DNA from: Martensiomyces pterosporus
Lineage: Eukaryota; Kickxellomycota; Kickxellomycetes; Kickxellales; Kickxellaceae
Length of the DNA stretch: 64,000 nucleotides
Assembly (NCBI GenBank): GCA_025201845.1
Contig: MU603952.1
Location: forward strand, 92,768 to 156,767
Reading direction: 5' to 3'
Positions 42,436-50,949 of this stretch are shown piece by piece (position 1 is the stretch's first letter; the number at the start of each line of letters is the position of its first letter). Both the position numbers and the translations under genes were made by a program. The notes under the pieces are model-generated. The model was not told the DNA's origin, made no database searches, and saw nothing but the letters and a program-made list of their open reading frames with translations.

Positions 42436-43776
42436 GTGCACATGCTTGGCCTCAGACAGCCAAGAATGATGCGCAACATATCGGCGCTTCGTTGGCTTGC
42501 AACGCACAGCAGGACAGGCCCCAGCGGGAGGAGGGTGCTCATGCCTGCTTATCGGCAGATGAGCAGCGCTGCGCCAGAGGGCTCGAGCGCAAAGATCCGC
42601 GTAGAGCGAGTGACAGACTTTGAGCACATACTTGACAAAAGCGACAGCTACTCCCAGATCCCCTCGCGAGCCATCATCGAGGTATCCGGCAAGGACGCCT
42701 CCGAGTTCCTCCAAGGGCTGCAATGCAACCACATGCCGCTAATCGACCAGGGAGGCGCAGGCATGCTGACTGGGTTTCTGGCGCCGCAGGGGCGCGTAAT
42801 TGCCGATGGGTTTGTGTATCCGAGAAACGCCGGGGTCAACTTCCCGCACCCAGTGTTCCTGGTTGAAGTGGATGCGCGGATGAAGGAGCGGCTGCTGAAG
42901 ATCATGAGGTTTTACAAGCTCAGAGCAAGGATCTCTCTGAGAGACGCATCGGAGGAGTATGCTGTGTGGGGTGTCTGGGGGCCGGGCAGTGGCGCCCTGG
43001 TGGGCCACCCGGAGATGCCGATTAGCCCTGTGCCGCGTGGGAGCCTGGTGTTTAAGGGTGAATCGACGGCGGCCGCGGATGTCTGGCTGGCGGATGGGAG
43101 GGCTCCCGGAATGGGTCTAAGGCTGATTTTGCCCAGAGACGCCAAGCCTGCATTGCCACACAAGTTTGAGCAGAAGCCAAGTGAGATATATGCGCTGAGG
43201 CGCATCTTGAAGGGCGTGCCGGAAGGCCCAGAGGACTTTGCGCCAGACGCGTCGGTGCCGCTCGAGTGCAACCTGGACTACATGGGCGGCGTCCATTTCA
43301 GCAAGGGGTGCTATGTGGGGCAGGAGCTGACCATCCGCACGCATCACCGTGGTGTGGTGCGCAAGCGTGTGGTTCCGGTGCTGCTGAGCTCGGCTGAAAG
43401 CAACCCGACGGGTGCCAATCCGCTGTGCATTGACCTGGGATTCGCGCAGCAGCAGCTGGCGGGACTCAAGCCACAGCCACAGGCAGATGTCACTCGGGTG
43501 GAGATGGGTGGCAGCGAGCAGCATGCAGAGGCTGAAGAGAGCCACCAGCAGTCAGCAAAGCCAGCACGCAGCCGCCGGTTGCCGCCTGGCAAGCTTGGCG
43601 GGAGCATGTTCAATGCTGGTTTGGCGCTGATGCGGTTGGAGCATGTGGAGGCGTATATGGCGCAAGAGGCAGCTGGAGTGAGCGATGCAAGGAGGCTCGC
43701 GTTTGAGACCACAGCGGCTAATGGAGGCAGGCTGTTTGTGTCGCCGTGGTCCCCCAGCTGGTGGCCCAGCGCATAG
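42436..43776 (+). CDS. IBA57: mitochondrial Fe-S assembly factor IBA57 (GcvT-like)
   Basis: 446 residues, one exon. The first 45 residues are basic and hydroxylated (RNISALRWLATHSRTG), a likely mitochondrial presequence. The folate-binding core starts AIIEVSGKDASEFLQGLQCN and contains GFLAPQGRVIADGFVY and the hallmark GCYVGQELTIRTHHRGVVRKR region at about residues 294-315. IBA57 acts with Isa1 and Isa2 to make [4Fe-4S] clusters for lipoate synthase, aconitase and others. A Gln/Glu/Ser-rich insertion (around residues 345-380) splits the C-terminal part. Several ATGs lie near the start (42436, 42442, 42466), so the exact start is uncertain. Confidence 0.88.
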   Translation: MHMLGLRQPRMMRNISALRWLATHSRTGPSGRRVLMPAYRQMSSAAPEGSSAKIRVERVTDFEHILDKSDSYSQIPSRAIIEVSGKDASEFLQGLQCNHMPLIDQGGAGMLTGFLAPQGRVIADGFVYPRNAGVNFPHPVFLVEVDARMKERLLKIMRFYKLRARISLRDASEEYAVWGVWGPGSGALVGHPEMPISPVPRGSLVFKGESTAAADVWLADGRAPGMGLRLILPRDAKPALPHKFEQKPSEIYALRRILKGVPEGPEDFAPDASVPLECNLDYMGGVHFSKGCYVGQELTIRTHHRGVVRKRVVPVLLSSAESNPTGANPLCIDLGFAQQQLAGLKPQPQADVTRVEMGGSEQHAEAEESHQQSAKPARSRRLPPGKLGGSMFNAGLALMRLEHVEAYMAQEAAGVSDARRLAFETTAANGGRLFVSPWSPSWWPSA

Positions 43777-44593
43777 GCTGTTTCTTTTTCTCTTGTAGTT
43801 CAGCTACTGCAACAACAATTGCCGCTACAGGCCAGGCCAAGCCATAGAGCCGCACTTGGCAAGCACCCAGCAGCAGGACGAAGGTGTGGGCTGGATAGCA
43901 GCCGCTGCCCAGGGCCTGGATAAGGTTCCAGCGAGAGAAAAAAGGCAGCGGCCAATGGCAGAGGAGAGGCAGCAAAGGGAACAATACAATTGCAATACAA
44001 GATAGCGCGCGTATAGAGAAAGAGTGTTTAAAGAGGGGCATCAGAATTTACAGCAGCACACGTTTCTGCTCTTCGCCCCCAAAAAGTGCAGCTGTTGCTT
44101 CGAAGTAATTTTTTCTCCTCCTTCTAGGCTGGCAAGAGGCAGGCGGACACCTTTTTCCTGTAGCTTTAATGGCAGAAGAGCGAGGAAACAGGGGACGAGG
44201 AGGGCGCCCAACAAAACAAAAACGAACAAGCTCCTTTCCTCTTCGCATCCTTTTTCCTACACTCCTTTTTATTATTCTTTCTTTTCCTGCCAGCATATCT
44301 CTTGCTGCCCTAAGCCCGCTCTGCCACAGCCCTGCTCTCTGCTGCTCCTGTTGCTATTGCACCTAATATTCTGCACCTTCTCGCTTCGACATTGTTATTC
44401 TGCCTGCACATTTGTACTCTACTTCCATACTTGCGCATACACTCCAAGCATACCCCAACACCACCCAGCCTAGCACACACGCCAGTGCACAGCAGAGCCT
44501 CTTGCGCCTACCGTGTCGCATACGCTCATACACCCACATTTATATACAAGTGCACCCTGGTATCAGCCCCAGCCCAGTCCTGCCGTGCTAGCC
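43777..44593. other. intergenic region upstream of the Nhp10-like gene
   Basis: About 800 bp of CT-rich DNA with only short ORFs. It is probably the promoter and leader of the next gene, since no other feature is visible. Confidence 0.45.
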
Positions 44594-46795
44594 ATGTCGA
44601 AGGTACGTTGCTGCTGCTGCTGCTGCTGCTGTATTTGCCACATGGGCTTCTGCTTCCATCCGCACCCACGCCACCACCTCAGTCATCGTTTACCCTGCTG
44701 AACCCGCTAACCCAAACACGGCCATCATCTCGATAATCCTGCTTGCTTGCCCAAGCGTGCACATCTGAACTAAACACAGCCCAGCCGTATATCTTGTTTT
44801 GTAGGCATCGCGAACCAAAGCCACTGCCGCCTCGGGCGAAACCACAGAAGGTATGTTGTCCCTTTTCCTACGGAGCTGAAGCATGCGAATGTGTGCTGTG
44901 GCTCGCACCAGCAGACGGCGGACAGAAGGCGCCAGGGGCATGGAGGAGGGGCAGCGTAATTGTAAAAAGAAATAAGGGCGAAGGCGTATGAGCCTTATGA
45001 AAGGGATTCTCCTGATTTCGCTGCTCTTTTGCTTTGCCTTTGCCTTGCCTTTGCCCTGCCCTGCCCTGCCTCACCTCGCTGGAGAAGCGAATCGCTAGAG
45101 ATGAAATGGGTGCGCATTCTCTTTTCTCATTGGACATGCACACCGCAGGCAGTGTCTTGCTTTCTTTACGCAACCTCCACCACCCATCCTTTTCGCCCTA
45201 CATGCCCCATTCCACATGCACCCACACAGCATTCTAACCACACATCCTTTTACATGCTCCACTCCTCGTTTTACTACGCATGATGTAGAGAAGCATCACA
45301 AGTACCGCTGCCGTGATTTGAAGCGCCAATTGGAGGAACTGGAAGAGGTAAGCAACCATCGACACCCACGCCCCATTGTTGCCCCATGCACCTCTTGCTG
45401 ATATTTTTTTCGTCGCTTGCATATTTCGCTAAACACGCATCTTCTAATCGCTATTTATCCGCCCTCGGTGCTCTGCTCTCCCCCAATCTCTAGTACAATG
45501 AGATCCTGGCTATCAAGCTGCTCCGCTCGCAAAAGCGCCTGCGCAGAATGAAAATCGAAAGAAACCTGCTGCTGGAACGCTTCGAGCGCACGCGCCAATA
45601 TAACAACGACTCTGCCTCGGATTCAGATGTCCCGTTGAAGGATACCTTCCCTCGCCCGCCCATTTCTGATGTCGACGCAAATGACAACAGCCACTACCAA
45701 CATGTGGCGGTCGCACGCTCGCGCCGAAGAACCACGCAAAATAGCACGGGTAGCGCTCTTGGATCGCTGCAGCAGGCAAACAACACAAACGACTCTACGG
45801 CTGTGTCTTCCTCATCAACCACTACGCTGAGCACCAGGAAGCCCAGGTCAGAGAAGGACCCCAATGCACCAAAGCGCCCGGCAAACGCATTCGTTCTCTT
45901 CTGCCAGGCAGAGCGCCCGAACATCAAAAGCGCTGGCACGGAGCTGAGCTCTAGCGAGCTGACAAAGGCCATGGGCGTCAAGTGGAAGAACCTGCCGTCG
46001 CCAGAAAAGCAAAAGTACTACGATTTGTATGAGCGCGAGATGTCCAGGTATCAGCAGGAGCTGGTGTCATATAAGGGTATTTCGGGCAGTGCTGTGTCTA
46101 ATGCTACGAGTGCGATCGCCAATGCCGTGTCGTCTGCGTCGTCGTCGTCGTCTACTGCTGTGGTATCGGCTGCCCAGGACACCGCAGACAACTCTTCGGG
46201 TGTTGGTGATATGGATGTCGATATTGCCAACTCGAACGCCGTCGAGCTGGATGGTGCCGCTGTCTTTGACCACTCTGAGGAAGCCAGCATCAACGGACAA
46301 AAGGAAAGCAGCACGCATGCTGCCAGTGGTGCTGAAGACGAAGGCGAAGGCGACGGTGCCGCTGCGTCAAAGCCAGGCACTCCTGAACCACAGCTCGCAA
46401 ACGGCGATGGGTCAGCAGCCGACAAAAATAAGTATAGCGCCAGCCCAGCTCCTGAGCCACAAATGCCGTCTCCAGCAGCGGATACCGAGGGCCAGCACCC
46501 TGCTGCTAACGGCGCCACCACCACAGCAAGCAATGACGAGTCAGTCGAGGGCAGCGAAGGCGGCGAGGGCAACGGCTCGCTAGACCATCAGGCTGCCATC
46601 AATGGCAACAGCAACGAAAACGGCAGTCAGAACGGACGCCCTGAACAGCAGCAGCAGCAGCCAGAACCATCCAAGGATGACAGCACCGCAGCTGCTGAGA
46701 AGGACGCCAGGTCTGAGGTAGAGTTGGCGAGGGCACCTCATGATGCCACCGCTCCCAGCAGCACAGCTGCCAGAGAGGCAGCAGAGGGGCCGTAA
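44594..46795 (+). CDS. NHP10: INO80-complex HMG-box protein, Nhp10/TFPT-like
   Basis: Four exons, 44594-44602 (ATGTCGAAG), 44805-44850, 45289-45347 and 45494-46795, 471 residues. The first intron contains a (TGC)n run. The spliced N-terminus gives MSKASRTKATAASGETTEEK and then a strongly coiled-coil block (YRCRDLKRQLEELEEYN, LLRSQKRLRRMKIERN), like the INO80F/TFPT domain in which a KYR...LEE...RL+RLR+ER pattern recurs. An HMG box follows at about residues 158-230 (DPNAPKRPANAFVLFCQAER, MGVKWKNLPSPEKQKYYDL). The last 230 residues are acidic, Ala/Gly/Ser-rich and disordered. It would anchor the INO80 remodeller to DNA. The splice model is well supported because each junction preserves the coiled coil. 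Confidence 0.85.
44609..44631. repeat. (TGC)n microsatellite in intron 1
   Basis: About 23 bp of TGC repeat within the first intron of the Nhp10-like gene, immediately after the GTACGT donor. Confidence 0.8.
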
Positions 46796-47467
46796 AAGCA
46801 GCACAGCACCTGCCACCCAAATGTACACATCCACTCTACTATTTTATCTTCTCCTTGCTTCTCCTCCACTAGTACTCATAGACCACTGACCACCGCCCAA
46901 GGCTCTTTCTTGAGGAATGTGCGTGGCTCGCGCGTCCGATACCAGCGCTTTCCCTGCTCTTTTTCACGTCACTGTTGCCATTATACTTGTCAACACCGCT
47001 ACTTGGCCGCGTCTCTTTGAGTCGGATGCTTCGGCTGATTTCTGTTTGGTTTGCTGAACTACACATGCAGCATAATTGCCATGTCTGGCTGTCCAGATCC
47101 GCACAAGGAACAAGCATGCCGGACGCCACCGATGAAAAGATTCCAAACAGGCGCATAGCTTTCGGATGGGCGCAACAAATGGAGACTTGTTTGCGCATAC
47201 CATCGTCGTCATTAGCCGAGGCGCTATCCTTATCCGTATGCCCTGTAGATCATTGAGCATGAATATGCTGTCTGGATTCCACCTGCTGCTGCGTGCGATG
47301 TGAGGAAGCGAGTGAGTTTGGATGGGCGCAGGGAATAATGCCATGTTGCATATATTTCCACTCCCAGGCACCGCTCCTCTCCTCCATTTCTATCCACCCC
47401 TCCATCCATCCGCCCATTCCCCCTCCACCAGGCGCATTTCAGTTCATCTCCTTTCGCTTTCTAGGCA
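46796..47467. other. intergenic region
   Basis: Some 670 bp between the Nhp10-like gene and the acyl-CoA synthetase homologue. A CTTTCTAG acceptor-like sequence sits just before the latter's ATG, so an untranslated exon or intron cannot be excluded. Nothing else was seen. Confidence 0.4.
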
Positions 47468-49501
47468 ATGAAGTCATACTGGATCCCAAACTCGGCTCAG
47501 CCCGGGTACTCTCCGATCCTGCGTCACCCAGACTACAAGGACGGCAAGCAGGTCGACGAGTACGGCGGGATAACCACGCTCTACGAGGTGTTCCAGCGCA
47601 TGGTCTCCTTGTTCCCCAGCTCGCAGTTTCTTGGCACACGCCAGTTCAACGCCGACAAGCGCACATATGGCCACTACAAGTGGAAGACCACCGACGATGC
47701 GGCTCACATCATCGAAGAATTTGGCTCTGGGCTGGTGCATGTCTACGAAAAATACACCTCAGCGGAGCCGGCAAGCGGGCTGAAGCAGCAGCCGCTGGGC
47801 ATTTACTCAGTCAACCGCGCCGAGTGGCTCCTGGCCGAACTTGGCGGATTCCGCTCACGCAAATATACTGTGGCCCTGTGCGCCACATCCAGCGACCAAG
47901 CCATCGAGCACATAGTCAACCACGCCGAGATCAAGGTCATTGTTTGTTCAGCCGACAAGGTGTCAAAGCTCCTGAAGCTCAAGGACAGTATGCCCCTGCT
48001 GCGTGTCGTCATCTCGATGGACTCGTTTGCAGCCTGCGACAAGATCCCCACCAAACACCCGATTACTGCCACCTCGGTCCGCGATATGCGCCACCACGCC
48101 GGCTTGAAGAATGTCGTGCTTCTTGATATGAAGCAGGTGATCCACATGGGTCGGGCCAACACCACCGTGCCCAAGCTGCCTATTTCCCTGGATCTGTGCA
48201 CCATATGCTATACGCCAGGGACCGGAGGACCACCAAAGGCCGTAATGTCCACCCATGCCAGCTGCCTGTTTGCTGCCAAGTCGCTCCACCACACCACACC
48301 CGTCTGCCACAGCACCTATCTGTCCTTCTTCACCCTGGCACATTGCTTCGAAAGAACAGTAATCTACATGGGCATGCTTGGCGGCATGCGCGTGGGGTTC
48401 TACTCGGGCGACATAATGCGCATCGCCGAGGATGCACAGATCCTGCATCCGACGATAATGACCGGCGTCCCGCGCCTGTTCAACTACGTCTACGACCGCA
48501 TTTCTGCATCAACTGTGAACTCGCCAGGACTTGCAGGCCTGGTCTCAAGGACGGCCATCGGCCAGAAGCTGCAGAGGCTGGAGTCCGGAAGAGGCGGGAT
48601 CAAGCATTCGTTCTGGGACCGCTTGGTGAGCAATAGGATTGCGCAGTACTTTGGCGGCAAGCTGGAGCTGCTTATTGCCGGGTGTGGGCCGATGGATGTC
48701 AAGGTGCTGAACTTCTTGCGCGTCGCGTTGGCATGCCCGATCTTGGAGGGATATGGGCAGGTCGAGGGAGGGTCGGTGGCGACGTTCTGTCTTCTGAGCG
48801 ACAAGACTGCGGGCCATGTTGGCGTGCCGATGCCTGGAATCGATGTTCGCCTGCGCGACGTGGCAGAGATGGGCTACTTGACAACAGATAAGCCGTACCC
48901 GCGAGGCGAGCTGCTGATTCGTGGCGAAAATGTCTTCCAGGGATACTACAGGGACATGGACGCTACTCAGGCGGCCTTGGATGATGACGGGTGGCTGGCT
49001 ACAGGCGATATTGCGCAGTTCAACGAGCATGGCAACATCGAGATCGTCGACATGAAGCGCAATATTTTCAGGCTGCCGCACGGCGAATATGTTGCTCCCG
49101 AGCACTTGGAGAACATTTACTGCCGACACCCCCTTATCCACAACATATTCGTTTACGGCGACACCGAGCGGTCCGATCTCGTCGCAGTGGTGGTTCCTGA
49201 AGCCGAGGTGTTCTTGCCGCTGGCGAGGAAGATAACGGGAAACAAGTGGGCCAGTATCGAGGACCTTGCCAACGACGAGCAAGTTGTCGGTGCGCTATTG
49301 ATTGTGCTGCTCCAGCAGGGGAAGAAGGCGAAGCTCAGGGGATATGAGATGATCACCGATGTTTACTGCGACTTGGAGCCATTTGACACCAGCGGCAACG
49401 GCCTCCTGACCACCACATTCAAGCTGCGTCGCAATGCTGCTAGGGAATACTACCGCAACCAGATTGAAGCACTGTATGCCAGAAGCGCCGAGTGCAAGTG
49501 A
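47468..49501 (+). CDS. long-chain acyl-CoA synthetase homologue with altered ATP-binding motifs
   Basis: 677 residues in one exon, with the ANL adenylating fold of long-chain acyl-CoA synthetases (FAA family): GGITTLYEVFQRMV, GFRSRKYTVALCATSSDQA, and the C-terminal HGEYVAPEHLENIYCRHPL. The P-loop, near residue 247, reads CYTPGTGGPPKAVMSTH where active enzymes have YTSGTTGNPKG; Ser and the second Thr are replaced. The A5 motif is LEGYGQVEGGS instead of YGQTE, so the AMP-contacting Thr is Val. A7 (GWLATGDI) is normal. In A8 the Arg of DRKKNIF is Met (VDMKRNIF). The fold is intact and the ORF is long and uninterrupted. Activity is doubtful; a divergent or regulatory role is possible. Confidence 0.85.
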   Translation: MKSYWIPNSAQPGYSPILRHPDYKDGKQVDEYGGITTLYEVFQRMVSLFPSSQFLGTRQFNADKRTYGHYKWKTTDDAAHIIEEFGSGLVHVYEKYTSAEPASGLKQQPLGIYSVNRAEWLLAELGGFRSRKYTVALCATSSDQAIEHIVNHAEIKVIVCSADKVSKLLKLKDSMPLLRVVISMDSFAACDKIPTKHPITATSVRDMRHHAGLKNVVLLDMKQVIHMGRANTTVPKLPISLDLCTICYTPGTGGPPKAVMSTHASCLFAAKSLHHTTPVCHSTYLSFFTLAHCFERTVIYMGMLGGMRVGFYSGDIMRIAEDAQILHPTIMTGVPRLFNYVYDRISASTVNSPGLAGLVSRTAIGQKLQRLESGRGGIKHSFWDRLVSNRIAQYFGGKLELLIAGCGPMDVKVLNFLRVALACPILEGYGQVEGGSVATFCLLSDKTAGHVGVPMPGIDVRLRDVAEMGYLTTDKPYPRGELLIRGENVFQGYYRDMDATQAALDDDGWLATGDIAQFNEHGNIEIVDMKRNIFRLPHGEYVAPEHLENIYCRHPLIHNIFVYGDTERSDLVAVVVPEAEVFLPLARKITGNKWASIEDLANDEQVVGALLIVLLQQGKKAKLRGYEMITDVYCDLEPFDTSGNGLLTTTFKLRRNAAREYYRNQIEALYARSAECK

Positions 49502-49862
49502 AACCCCCAACAGCATAGCCGCAGGCTAGCTACACAAGCTAGTGAACAGGAATCAGTATTCTTTTGCTCCAAACCTCTGAATCTTCTGTGGCCTGGCGGC
49601 GACGTGCAGATTCACAGCTCGCACAAAGCTGCTTTGGCAGTGGCGAGTTTCGTGGAGTACCGAGAGCGTAGTAACCAGGCCGCAAGAGGAGCGTTTTGGG
49701 CAGCAAGTGCTTTTCAGGTGTACTCGCAAAGTCGCTTTTCTTTCCCCCTCCCTTTGCTCCTCTACCACTGGCGTTCGATGCACCATTTTACCATGCAAGC
49801 TCGCTTCTCTTATTTTCTCGTAATTTAACCTCATGAGCAACATGGTGTCGCCGGCATAAAGC

Positions 49863-50805
49863 ATGCCCGTTCTTGTTATTGAGGGCATACTCTTCCATGC
49901 AGCTGGTCTTAAACGGCGTGTTGGGTCTAAATCCGTCGTCAGCAGCACTGCCAGCACCACTGCCAGCACCACGACCAAAGACCCGGTCCCAATCTTGAGA
50001 GTCTGCAGGGGTTGGCGTCCAGTGGCTGCGCCAATATTCTACCAGGACATTCAAACTCATCGGACACACGACTCACAGCCGACGGCTCCCTCGCAAACTA
50101 TTCCCAGAAGCTCGTGCTGTGCAGTCACACAGTTGCCCCCTACTGCCGGGCCATTGACAGCCAATTAGCACAATCCCTTTCACCACCGGCGGCTGTAGGT
50201 TCTGAGTTTCCAGCGGTAGTCCGCGTGAGACCTGTGGTGCGTAGCGAGTCGCCGGTGGCCAGGAGCTGGGAACCCTTGAAGATAAAGCGCGCCGAGGTGT
50301 TTTGTGCGCTACTCTGTAGGGTGTTGCCGTCCTCAATGTCCAGTACACCGTTCCCAGCATTGAAGCCGCTGTCATCCACTGGATCGTATCCGCTCCCTAA
50401 AGCTGGCCTGTTTCGAGGCAGCTGTAAATATCTGGGAACACATTGGCCGCTATCGATAACGGCGGAGCGCTTGGCCTAAGCAAGTACCCGGAGCTGCAGC
50501 GCCTGTGGATTGCTTGTGGAGGGGTGCTTCACTTCGCGGAAGATAGCAGGCAGGCCAGCACAACAGCCATGCTTTACGCAGCGGGATCTCCCAACCCGCA
50601 GAGGGCTGCTTTGCAGGCGTGGCGGTTAGCCACCAGCACGCTTCTCGCTGGTTCAGTTCGTCTGGCGCCTGCCAGTAGCCAGATCTCAGCACCTTGGAGT
50701 GCGGAATACAATATGAGAAACCAGATAACAGCAGGCTCCTCTCAGCGATCGGTTTATGAGCCATATCTTGGCCATCTTAGCAGTATAAGGCTCAAAGAAT
50801 CTTAG
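49863..50805 (+). pseudogene. probable frameshifted relic of a fungal F-box/LRR-like gene
   Basis: Three pieces of related-looking protein lie in different forward frames without an ordinary splice solution. They are VIEGILFHAAGL and ILRVCRGWRPVAAPIFYQDI (about 49875-50055), TRLTADGSLANYSQKLVLCS (about 50060-50170) and LSKYPELQRLWIACGG (about 50475-50525). The first, with its short hydrophobic strand and CRxWRxVAxPIFYxD pattern, resembles the N-terminus of multi-copy F-box-like families in Kickxellomycotina as I remember them; the third resembles a leucine-rich repeat. No GT-AG intron explains the frame changes. The region lies between two intact genes. It could also be ordinary intergenic DNA with chance matches. 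Confidence 0.45.
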
Positions 50806-50949
50806 TTTCAGCACTAGCTAGCATTCTATCCAAGCTTCAATGTCATTGGTATTATTGCTGGTGCAGTGGCTGGTATGGGGAAGACTGGCCATGGGAAGCG
50901 AGTGCACATCCGTTGGCCAAAGCGAGAGCGGGGCCGCACTGGCACATCC

